Assembly (NCBI RefSeq): GCF_041435115.1
Contig: NZ_CP108046.1
Span: 1,054,001-1,118,000 of the forward strand
DNA from: Streptomyces sp. NBC_00289
Lineage (GTDB): Bacteria; Actinomycetota; Actinomycetes; Streptomycetales; Streptomycetaceae
Reading direction: 5' to 3'
Length of the DNA: 64,000 nt
Part shown: in pieces, positions 8,370-17,707 of the stretch
Numbering within the stretch: the stretch's first letter is position 1
Layout: every line of letters begins with the position of its first letter
Notes under the pieces: generated by a model
Seen by the model: only the letters and a program-made list of their open reading frames with translations
Database searches by the model: none
Told to the model about the DNA's origin: nothing
Position numbers and translations under genes: made by a program

Positions 8370-9121
8370 GCCACCTCCTCCCCGGTGATCACCCGGTCGT
8401 AGACCTCGGAGATGTCCCGCGCCGCGTAGCGGTCCCGCAGCAGGGCCGCGGAGCCGCGGTCGACGATCCGGCCCGCGCGCAGCAGCGCGATCTCGTCGCA
8501 CAAGGTCTCCGCCTCCTCCAGGTAGTGCGTCGTCAGCAGGACTGTGGTGCCTGCCGCGTTGAGGCCTTTGACGAGCCGCCAGATCTCCGAGCGCAGCTCG
8601 ACATCGACGCCGGCGGTCGGCTCGTCGAGGATGAGCAGACGGGGACGGTGCATGAGCGCCCGGGCGAGAACGAGACGCCGCTGCATCCCGCCGGACAGTT
8701 CGTAGGCGCGCGCGGTGGCCTTGCTGTCGAGGCGGAACACCTCCAGCAACTCGTCCGCGCGCCGGACAGCCGCCTTCCGGCCGATGCCGTGGTACCCGGC
8801 GTGGTAGATCAGGATTTGCCGGATCGACAGGAAACGGTCGACGTTGATCTCCTGCTCGGCCAGACCCAGCAGGCGTCGGGCCGCACGGCTTCGGTGGTCG
8901 TGGCCGAAGACGGTGAGCGTGCCGGTGGTGGGACGGACGATGTTGCAGACCGAGCCGATCAGCGTGGTCTTGCCCGCCCCGTTGGGGCCCAGCAACCCGA
9001 AGAAGGCCCCGTCGGGAATCTCCAGATCCAGTCCGGCGACGGCGGTGAAGCCGTCCGCGTAGGTCTTGCTGAGCCCCTGGACGAGCAGAGCCGGCGGCTT
9101 GCTGTCAGTGGCCGGACACAT
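8366..9121 (-). CDS. ABC exporter ATPase (NodI/DrrA-like)
   Basis: A 251-residue ATPase with Walker A GPNGAGKTT, Q-loop, signature ELSGGMQRRLVLARAL, Walker B LLILDEPTAGVD and switch His TTHYLEEAE. ATG at 9121 (MCPATDS) begins 17 nt before the stop of the upstream monooxygenase gene, so the two are translationally coupled. The permease that follows is broken, so this ATPase probably lacks its membrane partner. Placement at the end of a sulfonate operon suggests export or protection linked to the same substrate, but that is only context. Confidence 0.9.
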   Translation of the reverse strand: MCPATDSKPPALLVQGLSKTYADGFTAVAGLDLEIPDGAFFGLLGPNGAGKTTLIGSVCNIVRPTTGTLTVFGHDHRSRAARRLLGLAEQEINVDRFLSIRQILIYHAGYHGIGRKAAVRRADELLEVFRLDSKATARAYELSGGMQRRLVLARALMHRPRLLILDEPTAGVDVELRSEIWRLVKGLNAAGTTVLLTTHYLEEAETLCDEIALLRAGRIVDRGSAALLRDRYAARDISEVYDRVITGEEVA

Positions 9122-10460
9122 GGGTGGCTTCCGGGTGGAACTGGTTGGCCGGCACCGGGAGACCGTAGTGCTCGCGAAGGGTCGTACCTTTGTACTCCTC
9201 ACGGAACAGGCCCTTGCCGCGAAGGATCGGCAGGACGTGCTCGATGAAGCTTTCCAGGCCGGACGGCAGGGACGGTGCCATGATGTTGAACCCGTCCGCC
9301 GCGCCGTCCTCGAACCAGGTGAGGATCGTGTCCGCCACCTGTTCGGGCGTGCCGATGAACTCGAAGTGGCCGCGGCCGCCACCCAGCCGCGAGATGATCT
9401 GGCGGACCGTCAGTTTTTCGCGTACGGCGAGTTCGATGATCAGGTCGGAGCGGCTCTGGGTGCCCTCCAGCTTCGGTCGGGCGAGGATGAAGTCCGGTAG
9501 TGGCTCGTCGAGTTCGAAGACCGACGGCTCGGTCTCGAAGACCGCGGCCAGCTGACGGAGTCCGTACTCGGGTACGCGCAGCTCGTCGAACTGCTTCGCC
9601 AGCGCCCGGGCCTCCGCCTCGGTCGACCCGATGTACGGGACGATGCCCGGCAGCACGATCACGCCGTCCGGGTCACGCCCCGCGGTGATGGTCCTGGCCT
9701 TGATGTCGGCGTAGAAGGCGGCTGCGCGCTCGTAGGTCTGGTGGGCGGTGAAGATCGCCTCGGCGTGGCGTGCCGCGAAGTCCTTGCCGTCCTCGGAGGA
9801 ACCGGCCTGCACGAGCAGGGGGTAACCCTGCGGCGGGCGCTCCACGTTGAGCGGGCCGGCCACCGAGAAGTATGTGCCCCGGTGGTCGGGCTTGTGGAGC
9901 CGGGCGGGGTCGGCGTAGCGCCCTGTGGCCTTGTCGGCCACGACGGCTTCGGCCTCCCAGCTGTCCCACAGTGTCTTGGCGAGGCGCAGGAACTCGTCGG
10001 CCCGGGCGTACCGTTCTGCGTGGTCGGGACGGTTGACGAGGCCGAAGTTGGCGGCCTCGTCGGCGCCTGCCGAGGTGACGATGTTCCAGCCGGCGCGGCC
10101 GCCGCTGACGTGGTCGACCGACGCGAGGCGGCGGGCGAGGTTGTAGGGCTCGTTGTACGTCGACGACACGGTCGCGATGAGGCCGATCCTGCTGGTCGCC
10201 TGGGAGAGTGCGGTCAGCAGCGTCAGCGGCTCGAGCTGGCCCGGCGGCCGGAACTCGCCGGTGCCGATGAGGGCCGGGCCGTCCGCGAGGAACAGCGAGT
10301 CGAACTTGGCGCTCTCGGCCAGCTGGGCGAGCCTGATCCAGTGCTGAAGGTCGAAGTCGGCCCGCGGGTTGCTGTGCGGCAGCCGCCAGGCCGCTTCGTG
10401 GTGGCCGGCCTCCATGAGGAAGGCGTTGAGGTGGAGCCGGCGTCTTCTCTGATCGGTCAT
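9105..10460 (-). CDS. FMN-dependent monooxygenase, NtaA/SnaA/DszA class
   Basis: A 451-residue bacterial-luciferase-like flavin monooxygenase. Recognisable stretches are LHLNAFLMEAGHHEAAWR, FDSLFLADGPAL, TSRIGLIATVSSTYNEPYNL, GRAGWNIVTS and GYPLLVQAGSS, matching the NtaA/SnaA/SoxA/DszA group rather than SsuD. These enzymes use reduced flavin and O2 to cleave C-S or C-N bonds. Next to TauD and a sulfonate ABC importer it probably releases sulfite from an organosulfur compound. No flavin reductase gene is adjacent. The start follows a gap of 33 nt from the binding protein gene. Confidence 0.9.
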   Translation of the reverse strand: MTDQRRRRLHLNAFLMEAGHHEAAWRLPHSNPRADFDLQHWIRLAQLAESAKFDSLFLADGPALIGTGEFRPPGQLEPLTLLTALSQATSRIGLIATVSSTYNEPYNLARRLASVDHVSGGRAGWNIVTSAGADEAANFGLVNRPDHAERYARADEFLRLAKTLWDSWEAEAVVADKATGRYADPARLHKPDHRGTYFSVAGPLNVERPPQGYPLLVQAGSSEDGKDFAARHAEAIFTAHQTYERAAAFYADIKARTITAGRDPDGVIVLPGIVPYIGSTEAEARALAKQFDELRVPEYGLRQLAAVFETEPSVFELDEPLPDFILARPKLEGTQSRSDLIIELAVREKLTVRQIISRLGGGRGHFEFIGTPEQVADTILTWFEDGAADGFNIMAPSLPSGLESFIEHVLPILRGKGLFREEYKGTTLREHYGLPVPANQFHPEATHVSGH

Positions 10461-10493
10461 GACTGCTTTTCCGTTCCTTCGTGGTGCGCCGGC

Positions 10494-11546
10494 TCAGCCG
10501 ACCGACAGCTTCGAGCTGTCGTAGCCGGCCGGGAGGAGGTTGTCGGTGATCGACGAGACGTCGACCTTCTTGGTGATCTGGCCCGCCTCCAGGAAGGCGT
10601 CGGCGAGCTTCTGCTCCGCCGCGATGTCCGACTTCTCCACCGGGGTCACCCGGGTCTCGAAGGTCTCCAGGGACGTCTTGGCATCGTCCAAGGGGATGCC
10701 CTCCTCCTTGGAGATCGCCTCCGCGTACTTGTCCTCGTGCTTGATCGCCCACGCGAACTCGTGGGCCAGCCGCTTCAGGACATCGGTGAGAGCCGCCCGC
10801 TTGGTCTTGTCGTTCAGCGAACTCTCACTCGCGACGTAGTAGCTGCTCGTCTGGTCGATCGGGGGAAGACCCTTCGCCAGGATCCGTGCGCCGTTCTTCA
10901 CCGCGATCGCCGACTGGGGGTTCCAGATCGACCAGGCGTCCACCTTGCCGGTGTTGAACGCCGTGGCGGCGGCTGCCGGGTCGAGGAAGACCAGCTTCAC
11001 GTCCTTGGGGGTGAGGCCCGCGCTCTTGAGCGCGTTGAGTGCCAGACCGTGAGCCGAACTGCCCTGCGGCACAGCGAGCTTCTTGCCCTTGAGGTCCGCG
11101 AGTGTCTTCAGGGTCGAGCCCTTCGGCACGATGATGTTCTCGTTCGCCTGGGTGGGCCTGAGGGAACGGTTGACGGCGACGACCTTGAAGCCGTACTCCT
11201 TGGCGGCGCCGGTGATCGGCGGTACGTCGCCGACGCTGCCCAGGTCGATGTCACCCGACGCGGCCGCCTGCACGAGCGGCGGGCCGTAGGTGAAGCGGGC
11301 GAACTTCACCTTGTAGGGCGCGTTGTCGAACACACCGGTGATCTTCGCCAGTTCCTGGCTGCCGTCACCGCCGTTGTCCCCGATGGTGAAGGTGTACTTC
11401 TTCCACTCGGGGTGACTGCCGGCACCCGATCCGCCGGCGCTGCTCAGGGGCGCGGCGGCCTCCGACGTCGATGCGCAGGCCACGAGGGTGCTCCCGAGGG
11501 CGAGCAGGCCGAGGGCGGCGACGATTCGGGAGGATCTTCTGGACAT
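10494..11546 (-). CDS. Sulfonate/taurine-type ABC substrate-binding lipoprotein
   Basis: A 350-residue SsuA/TauA-like protein. The N-terminus is a lipoprotein signal with lipobox LVAC. The core shows VKFARFTYGPPLVQAAASGD, IDLGSVGDVPP and DAWSIWNPQSAIAV, all typical of aliphatic sulfonate binding proteins. It would sit on the outer face of the membrane and deliver substrate to the permease at 12343-13233. It lies between the ATPase and monooxygenase genes of one leftward operon. The exact ligand cannot be read. Confidence 0.9.
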   Translation of the reverse strand: MSRRSSRIVAALGLLALGSTLVACASTSEAAAPLSSAGGSGAGSHPEWKKYTFTIGDNGGDGSQELAKITGVFDNAPYKVKFARFTYGPPLVQAAASGDIDLGSVGDVPPITGAAKEYGFKVVAVNRSLRPTQANENIIVPKGSTLKTLADLKGKKLAVPQGSSAHGLALNALKSAGLTPKDVKLVFLDPAAAATAFNTGKVDAWSIWNPQSAIAVKNGARILAKGLPPIDQTSSYYVASESSLNDKTKRAALTDVLKRLAHEFAWAIKHEDKYAEAISKEEGIPLDDAKTSLETFETRVTPVEKSDIAAEQKLADAFLEAGQITKKVDVSSITDNLLPAGYDSSKLSVG

Positions 11547-11605
11547 GGGTTCTCACGTGCTTTCTGTGCTGTCGTATGAGAAGTCGGGGGGTGTGGTGTG
11601 GGACG

Positions 11606-12346
11606 TCAGTGCTGGTTGGCCAGACCGAGGTCTTCCAGGAGCGCGGAGCGCAGCTCCTCCCGCGCGATGCTGGCCTCGCGGTCGGCGGCCGACAGCTCGA
11701 CGAGGTGGGAGGTGCCGATGCGTCCGTTGCTCATGACGACGACGCGGTCGGCCAGCGCGATCGCCTCGTCGACGTCGTGGGTGACGAGCAGCATGGCCGC
11801 GTGGTGCCTGCTCCGCAGCGCTCGTACGAGGTCGTGCATACGCAGCCGCGTGATCGCGTCGAGCGCCGCGAACGGTTCGTCCAGCAGCACGAGTTCGGGC
11901 TCCGAGACGAGCGCGCGCGCCAGCGACACACGCTGGGCCTCACCGCCGGAGAGCTCCTTGGGCCATGCCTTCTCGCGGCCCGAGAGTCCGACCTCGGCGA
12001 GCACGTCGAGGGCCCGCCGGTCGGCGTCCGGTCCGTGCAGGCCGAGGGTGACGTTGCGCAGCACCCGCTGCCAGGGCAGCAGCCGGTCGGCCTGGAACAC
12101 GATCGCCCGCCTGGCCGGGACCTCCACCCGCCCGCCGTCGGGCCGGTCCAGCCCGGCCAGCAACCTGAGGAGGGTGCTCTTGCCGCAGCCGGAGGGGCCC
12201 AGAAGGACCACCAGTTCCTCGTCGGCGATGGTCAGGTCCAGGTGGTCGAGGACGATCCTGTCCCCGAACCGGCGGACGACCTGTTCGGCGACGGCGCCGG
12301 TCTGTCGGCGGGGCCGTGTGCCGTGGGGAGCGACCGTGGTGCTCAT
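11606..12346 (-). CDS. Sulfonate/taurine ABC importer ATPase
   Basis: A 246-residue SsuB/TauB-like ATPase with Walker A GPSGCGKST, signature LSGGEAQRVSLARAL, Walker B LVLLDEPFAALD and THDVDEAIALADRVVV. ATG at 12346 overlaps the permease stop as ATGA. It powers the importer formed with the permease and the binding lipoprotein downstream. Confidence 0.93.
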   Translation of the reverse strand: MSTTVAPHGTRPRRQTGAVAEQVVRRFGDRIVLDHLDLTIADEELVVLLGPSGCGKSTLLRLLAGLDRPDGGRVEVPARRAIVFQADRLLPWQRVLRNVTLGLHGPDADRRALDVLAEVGLSGREKAWPKELSGGEAQRVSLARALVSEPELVLLDEPFAALDAITRLRMHDLVRALRSRHHAAMLLVTHDVDEAIALADRVVVMSNGRIGTSHLVELSAADREASIAREELRSALLEDLGLANQH

Positions 12347-13233
12347 GCTGCCTCATAACTGGGGCGCCACCGCAGCAGCACCCGTTCGAGAACCCGGACG
12401 AACTGGTCGGCGAGCAGGCCGAGGAGCGAGTAGATGACGAGCCCCACGAACACCTGGCCGGTCTGTAGGTACGTCTGCCCCTGGGTGATGAGGAAGCCGA
12501 GACCCTTGTCGGCGTTGACCGTCTCGGCGGCCACGAGACCCAGGACGCTGTAGGCGAGGGAGAAGCGGAGCCCGACCAGGAACCCCGGCACGGCTCCGGG
12601 CACCAGCACCCGCGTCACGAGGCGCCAGGTGCCCGCACCCGTCGTCCGCGTCATCTCGATCAGACGCTGGTCGACACCGCGGATCGCGGCGAAGAGGTTG
12701 ACGTACATCGGGACACCGGCGCCGAAGGAGATCAGCAGCACCTTCGTGAGTTCGTCGATGCCGAACCACACGATCATCAGTGGCAGCACCGCCAGCAGCG
12801 GGATCGTGTTCAGGATCTGCACAACGCCGTTGAACAGGTACTCGCCGCTGCGCAGCAGCCCGCCCAGTACCCCGGCGACGATGCCCACCGTCAGACCGAT
12901 CGCGAGACCGATGCCGGCCCGTTGCAGTGAGATGGCCAAGTCCGGCCCGAGGACGCCCTGTCGCCACAGGTCGACGGCGGACTTGACGATCGAGGTCGGC
13001 GCCGGAGCGTAGGTCTTCTTCAGCACGCCGGCCCTGGCCAGGGTCTCCCAGGCGAACAGGATCACGACCGGAGTGGTGTAGATGCCCAAGGGCCAGCGCA
13101 GGCGCTCGCGAAGGGTGCGGAACAGGGTCCGGCGGCGGGCGTCGCGCGGCAGGAAGACCTCGCGCGCGGGCGCACTCGTCGTCTCGGCGACCGGCGAGCC
13201 GACGGCCGGCCTCCTGAGGCTGACCTCGGTCAT
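12343..13233 (-). CDS. Sulfonate/taurine ABC importer permease
   Basis: A 296-residue SsuC/TauC-like permease with about six membrane helices. The EAA-type loop is recognisable (RTTGAGTWRLVTRVLVPGAV). A polar N-terminal extension of about 35 residues precedes the first helix. ATG at 13233 overlaps the TauD stop as ATGA, and the 3' end overlaps the ATPase start, giving tight co-translation. Confidence 0.92.
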   Translation of the reverse strand: MTEVSLRRPAVGSPVAETTSAPAREVFLPRDARRRTLFRTLRERLRWPLGIYTTPVVILFAWETLARAGVLKKTYAPAPTSIVKSAVDLWRQGVLGPDLAISLQRAGIGLAIGLTVGIVAGVLGGLLRSGEYLFNGVVQILNTIPLLAVLPLMIVWFGIDELTKVLLISFGAGVPMYVNLFAAIRGVDQRLIEMTRTTGAGTWRLVTRVLVPGAVPGFLVGLRFSLAYSVLGLVAAETVNADKGLGFLITQGQTYLQTGQVFVGLVIYSLLGLLADQFVRVLERVLLRWRPSYEAA

Positions 13234-14126
13234 GCCGCCACCTCCAGCACCTTGCTGTAGTGCGAGGCGTCACCGACGAGTTGCTCGCTGCGGCGGCCGT
13301 CGACACCGGCCGGCACGTCTCCGGCAACCGTCACACGATTGAGGCGGCGCGGGTGGTCGTCGTAGTTGTCCACCCCGTAGTGCTGGGTGATCCTGTTGTC
13401 GAAGATCAGCAGCTGGCCGGGGGCCCAGGTCCAGCGCAGGATGTTCTCCGGGCGGGTCACGTACGACTGAAGGATGCGCAGCAGATCCGCCGAGTCGCTG
13501 CTCGACAGACCGACGATCCGCTTGGCGAACCCGCCGATGAAAAGCCCGCGTTCGCCGGTCAGCGGGTGGACCCTTACGACGGGGTGCTCCGTTTCGTACG
13601 GCGTCGAGACGAAGGCCCGGTCGTACTCCTCACGCGATGCCGTCGTGGCCGAAGGGCGCGCGTAGTCGTACTGGTTGGTGTGTACGACGCGCAGTGAGTC
13701 CGCGAGGGCGCGGAGCGGCTCGGGCAGGTCATGGTAGGCCGCTGCCGCGTTCGCGATGAGCGTCTCGCCGCCGTACGGCGCGGTCACGATGGACCGGAGC
13801 GTCGTCAGCTGCGGTGGATTGAGCACGAAGGTGACATCCGTGTGCCACTCGTTCGCCTTCGATGTCTCACTGTCGACGGCGAGTACGTTCGTCGTGCCGT
13901 CGGCGGCCGGGACATTGGGGTGCGCGGTTGTCAGGTCGCCGAACCACCCGGCCACACGCTCCTGAGCGGCGTTGTCGAGATTCACGTCGCCGAACACGAT
14001 CGCCTTGTGCTCGTTGAGAGCATGACGGAGCGTCGTGATCGTCGAGGGATCGGGGTGCGCAGAGAAGTCGACGCCCTCGACGAGCGCGCCGATACGGCTC
14101 GTGAGCTTGCGAATGGTCGGAGGCAT
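13230..14126 (-). CDS. TauD/TfdA-family 2-oxoglutarate/Fe(II) dioxygenase
   Basis: A 298-residue dioxygenase. The iron ligands are in NEWHTDVTF (His95, Asp97) and RITQHYGVDNYDD (distal His near 250), and RRLNRVTV supplies the 2-oxoglutarate-binding arginine. TauD-like enzymes hydroxylate sulfonates next to sulfur so that they fall apart to an aldehyde and sulfite. It is the first gene of the leftward sulfur operon, joined to the permease by an ATGA overlap. Taurine or an alkyl sulfonate is the likely substrate class; sulfate esters are an alternative in this family. Confidence 0.9.
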   Translation of the reverse strand: MPPTIRKLTSRIGALVEGVDFSAHPDPSTITTLRHALNEHKAIVFGDVNLDNAAQERVAGWFGDLTTAHPNVPAADGTTNVLAVDSETSKANEWHTDVTFVLNPPQLTTLRSIVTAPYGGETLIANAAAAYHDLPEPLRALADSLRVVHTNQYDYARPSATTASREEYDRAFVSTPYETEHPVVRVHPLTGERGLFIGGFAKRIVGLSSSDSADLLRILQSYVTRPENILRWTWAPGQLLIFDNRITQHYGVDNYDDHPRRLNRVTVAGDVPAGVDGRRSEQLVGDASHYSKVLEVAA

Positions 14127-14796
14127 GAAAAGGTCCCTCTCGAGGAATTGGGCGCACTGCCGGTGCTGAGAGTCGGAGTGAACGAGTGAGCGGGGCAGAG
14201 GTGAGGCATCACGAAGCCGGCACCCCGTCCGGCCGTGAGGCGTGTCCGACGACTACGCGAGGAGTGCCGGGCGAAGGTCAAGCTGTGCGGAGAAGGTCGT
14301 GCGACCGCACCGGTCAACGCACGCCGGCCGAGGTGTCCTACGCAAGTTCCGCCGCGATTGCGTCACTTGCGTGACAGGCCTTCGCCCGCAGCCGACGGCA
14401 CATCCCCTCGCAGGGCTCGACTCGTGCCGCGCACACCTCTCCCCCAGAGGGAGAGCAGGAGCGCAGAGGCGAGCTACGGAAGAGGGCAGCCGCGCGGCGG
14501 ATACGACGGGGAAGTACGCCTTCGGCGCACACCAGTCGCTGTCGAGGCCCGCTGGACGGATCGGCTACACGCCTTTTGGATCAACGACAACAGAACGCGC
14601 TGGAGACATGCGCCAGATCGATGTGGCGCCTCCGAGTCAAATCCACGCGCGGGTTCATGAACGTGAGTTCAGCAGATGCCGACCTCGCCGGTCAATGAGT
14701 TCCGGCCAGGTCTCACATTGCGGATAGCCAAAACTCGCTCCGCCCCTTGGGAACGGAGCCGCGGACGATGCCCACGTGACGGCCACGACGGGCAGC
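14127..14796. other. Intergenic region between TauD operon and PQQ-like gene
   Basis: About 670 nt holding the promoter of the sulfur operon. I looked for a Cys-ending leader ORF like that ahead of sulfite oxidase and found none. No gene is recognised; the open frames have poor codon quality. Confidence 0.4.
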
Positions 14797-16005
14797 TCAG
14801 GGAAGCGGGATCGAGCGCAGGGCGGGCTGGGCCCTCGGCTCGACGACACCATGGCCCGAGCGGCCTCCCGGCGCGACGAGCGCGGGGTGTTCGCCGCCCC
14901 TGGACTGCGGGTACGGCGGGGACATGCGCGCCGCGGCGGCTCCGGTCCCGTCCGGGCCGGCGTGCAGGTCGATCGTGATCACCCGTCCCCTGGTGTCGTC
15001 GTTGTCGGGGGTGAACGTCACGAACCGCCCACCGGACAACTCGGCTTCCTCCGTGGTGGTCTCGTAACCCCACAGCCTGCGGGGACGGTTGAGATCGTAG
15101 GCGCTCCAGGTACCGGCACCCGGATCCTCCGCACTGTCCTCGAACAGCACCAGCACACCGTCTGGCGAGATCACACCGCGTTCGGGCTTCATGCCCGTGT
15201 CCTCGGCGGTCCTGAGCGGTGCGAGCGTGGCCGGGTCGAGACGGCGGAGGGGCGGGAAGACGTCGCCGGCGGAAGAAGGGCTACCGGTGCACACCAGGTA
15301 GCCGCCGCCGGAGATCAGGTGCGGGCACTCGGTGCCCGGCGGGCTGGTCGCGACGCGCCTGCCGGTAGGGGCCTCGCGGGCGGTGACCTTCGTGCCGTCG
15401 GTGCTGTAGACCCGGCTGCCGAACGCGGCGATGCCTTCGTACGGGGTCGCGTCGACGGCCCTGTGCCACAGCGTCGTACCGTCGGACGCCCGGAAGGCGC
15501 CGAGGGCGATGTTCGTGTAGCCCTTGGTCCGCACGGCGTCGCTCTTGGCGTCGAGGGCGTAGACGACGCCGTCCGCCGCGGCCATGCCGAGGTAGGAACG
15601 GGTGGAGGGCAGCCGGTGGGTCCAGGCCTCCTTTCCCGTGCGCAGATTCGCGGCGCGCAGCGTGTGACCGCCGCTGGTGGCGGCACGTTCGTCGGCTGCG
15701 TCGAGGACGAGCCCGCCGTTCTTTCCGCCGCCACCGGTGGCGACCGTCCAGGTGATCGCGCCGGTGGCCCGGGAGACCCCGACGAGGCCGTCGGGGGCGG
15801 TGCTGCACACGACCTGGTGGCTCGTGGCGCCACAGAATCCGGACGCCTCCTGGCGGGTGATGGACTTCGTCCATGCCCGCCACGGACCGTCGACGGCCAC
15901 CGAGGTGTGCGCCGTGGAGGGGGCGGGCTGCGCGGTGCCCGTACCGGAGCACCCGGCGATCAACGCCACGCCCGCCGACAACGCCATCCATCGCATCCGC
16001 CGCAT
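14797..16005 (-). CDS. PQQ-like beta-propeller lipoprotein
   Basis: A 402-residue secreted lipoprotein: MRRMRWMALSAGVALIAGCS with lipobox IAGC. The body is a run of beta-propeller blades of the PQQ/quinoprotein-like type (GVSRATGAITWTVA, RAANLRTGKEAWTHRLP, FRASDGTTLWHRAVD). ATG at 16005 is chosen because GGGGGGAG lies just ahead and it places the signal peptide at the N-terminus; the frame stays open upstream to 16248. No catalytic motif is seen, so a scaffold or binding role outside the cell is the likely reading. The last 40 residues look less propeller-like. Confidence 0.75.
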   Translation of the reverse strand: MRRMRWMALSAGVALIAGCSGTGTAQPAPSTAHTSVAVDGPWRAWTKSITRQEASGFCGATSHQVVCSTAPDGLVGVSRATGAITWTVATGGGGKNGGLVLDAADERAATSGGHTLRAANLRTGKEAWTHRLPSTRSYLGMAAADGVVYALDAKSDAVRTKGYTNIALGAFRASDGTTLWHRAVDATPYEGIAAFGSRVYSTDGTKVTAREAPTGRRVATSPPGTECPHLISGGGYLVCTGSPSSAGDVFPPLRRLDPATLAPLRTAEDTGMKPERGVISPDGVLVLFEDSAEDPGAGTWSAYDLNRPRRLWGYETTTEEAELSGGRFVTFTPDNDDTRGRVITIDLHAGPDGTGAAAARMSPPYPQSRGGEHPALVAPGGRSGHGVVEPRAQPALRSIPLP

Positions 16006-16300
16006 GCCAACTCCCCCCGTAGCCATGTTCCCAGAGACGACCGATTGCGGCGGCCGATGGTTGTACAGCGTCAGACACCCGCGAGAACAGACCGTGCGAA
16101 TGTGACCGGGCTCGTCCGGTCCGAACCTGGCGCGGATGCGGTCACCGACCTCTTCGGCGATCAGGTGCGCAACGATCGGGAACAGCGAACGGCGGCTCCG
16201 CCGGACGGGCACCGAGGTACCGGTGTCCACGGCGGAGCCGTCGGTCATGTCCCGTGACCCGGTGGGGAGTGGTCGGAGTTCCGAGCGCTCCCCACGGCTT

Positions 16301-17221
16301 TCAGGAGCGGCGGCGTCGGCCGGCGGCGTACAGTGTTCCCGCTCCTGCGGCGACCACTACGGCGGCGGCTCCGGCGATCAGCCCGACCGGTGCGCTCGCT
16401 CCCGTCTCCGCGAGCGGCGGTGTGCTCTCGCTCGGCGAGGGTGTCGGAGTCGTGGGTGGGGTCGACTCCTGCGGCGGTACGTCCGAGTCGGTGGGGGGCG
16501 TGGTGGATGTGCCGGGGCTCGTGGGGGGCTTCGACTGCCCGGCCGGGGGTTCACTGCTCGCGGGAGTCGTGGGCGTCGAGGGCGTGGCGGGGGTCGACTC
16601 CGACGGGGGCGCCGCGGGCGAGCTCGGCTGCGTCGGAGCGCAGGGCTTCTCGCCGCCGTTCCACGCCGCGATGAGGTGGAACGGCGTGACGACGTTGTCT
16701 GGCTGGTAGGGGGCGGGGCCGTGGCCTTCTCCCGTGCCGCCGTCGTAGGTGACGTCGTCGCCGTAGAGGTCGATCTGGCCGTAGCAGTCCGGTGTCTTCA
16801 CCCCCAGTTTCTGCCAGGTGCGCTTCTCGTCGCCTGCGCCGGCGACATCGGCGGCGGTGAGGTACACGGTGCTCTTGTCGGTGAGGGTCTGGTGGCCCGA
16901 GGTGTACCAGTTCGGGCCTTCGGTGGTGTATTCGGCCAGCGAGACGGGGTATTTGCAGCTGTCGCCGACGCTCTGGCCGGGGGCCAGTCGGACCTCAACG
17001 GTTCCGGGCATGGTGTCCCAGCTGTGGAATCCCCCCTGCGAGGTCCAGTCCGCGCCCACGGTCTTGCCGTCGGCGTCGACGATGCGGTACTGGACTGTGG
17101 CGGACTCGCATGCCCCGCCCTCGGTGGCATGAGCGCTGCCCGCGGTGAGCACAGGCACGGCGGCGGTGAAAGCGGTTGCGGTGAATACCGCAGCGATTCT
17201 TGGTTGGCGCAAACGCGACAA
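16301..17221 (-). CDS. Sortase-anchored surface protein (LAETG)
   Basis: A secreted protein of about 306 residues. An N-terminal signal peptide ends AGSAHA; a globular domain of about 150 residues with several cysteines follows; then a long Pro/Ser/Thr-rich linker (about 80 residues); then LAETG, a hydrophobic helix and the tail AAGRRRRS. LAxTG is the class E sortase sorting signal used in Streptomyces. The start is uncertain: TTG at 17221 has AGAGGT ahead and gives a normal signal peptide, while the frame is open to 17296. The ligand or role of the globular domain is unknown. Confidence 0.8.
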   Translation of the reverse strand: MSRLRQPRIAAVFTATAFTAAVPVLTAGSAHATEGGACESATVQYRIVDADGKTVGADWTSQGGFHSWDTMPGTVEVRLAPGQSVGDSCKYPVSLAEYTTEGPNWYTSGHQTLTDKSTVYLTAADVAGAGDEKRTWQKLGVKTPDCYGQIDLYGDDVTYDGGTGEGHGPAPYQPDNVVTPFHLIAAWNGGEKPCAPTQPSSPAAPPSESTPATPSTPTTPASSEPPAGQSKPPTSPGTSTTPPTDSDVPPQESTPPTTPTPSPSESTPPLAETGASAPVGLIAGAAAVVVAAGAGTLYAAGRRRRS

Positions 17222-17707
17222 GGTTGACCTCTGGCGGATCGAAGTGTGGGAGGTGGCTTCGACGAGTGGAGGCGGCCAAATCGACGGGAAGCGCACCGCG
17301 ATGTGCCCATGACGCCACTCGTGTCACTCCGCTCGCTCCAGGCGCAGCGAAGTAGAGCGGATTCTCGCCGGTCTTCACAGCTCCCGTCAATTCTTCACAT
17401 CCTCAACATGCCTCCATCAAGCCGGAGTTCACCCGGGGCAGCACTGTCACCGCGCCTTCGTGACCGCGCGGGGCCGGGCCGCCCTTCGACGATCCTGGCG
17501 TGTGAGAGCGGACCGGTCGGGCCGGGCGGGATGTCTACCGCGTAACTCCCGTACTCAAAGCGTCTGTTCGAGTAGTGGGTGAGTAGATGTACTCATGCCC
17601 GGGGATGGCCGCGTGCCACACCATGGACACAGCACGCAGGGGGCAAGCGCAGGCCCGGCTTCCCACCCGCTCTCACTTTCACGCTGATTCGTCCTTGGGG
17701 GATTCAC
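17222..17707. other. Divergent promoter region, no gene seen
   Basis: About 490 nt between the leftward LAETG gene and the rightward secreted protein gene. Short GAGTAG/TACTC repeats lie near 17550-17605. No coding stretch is recognised. Confidence 0.4.

Noticed and set aside
14127..14796. Cys-type leader peptide ahead of the TauD operon
   Set aside because: I checked minus-strand frames for a short ORF ending in ALCR-like sequence and found none.
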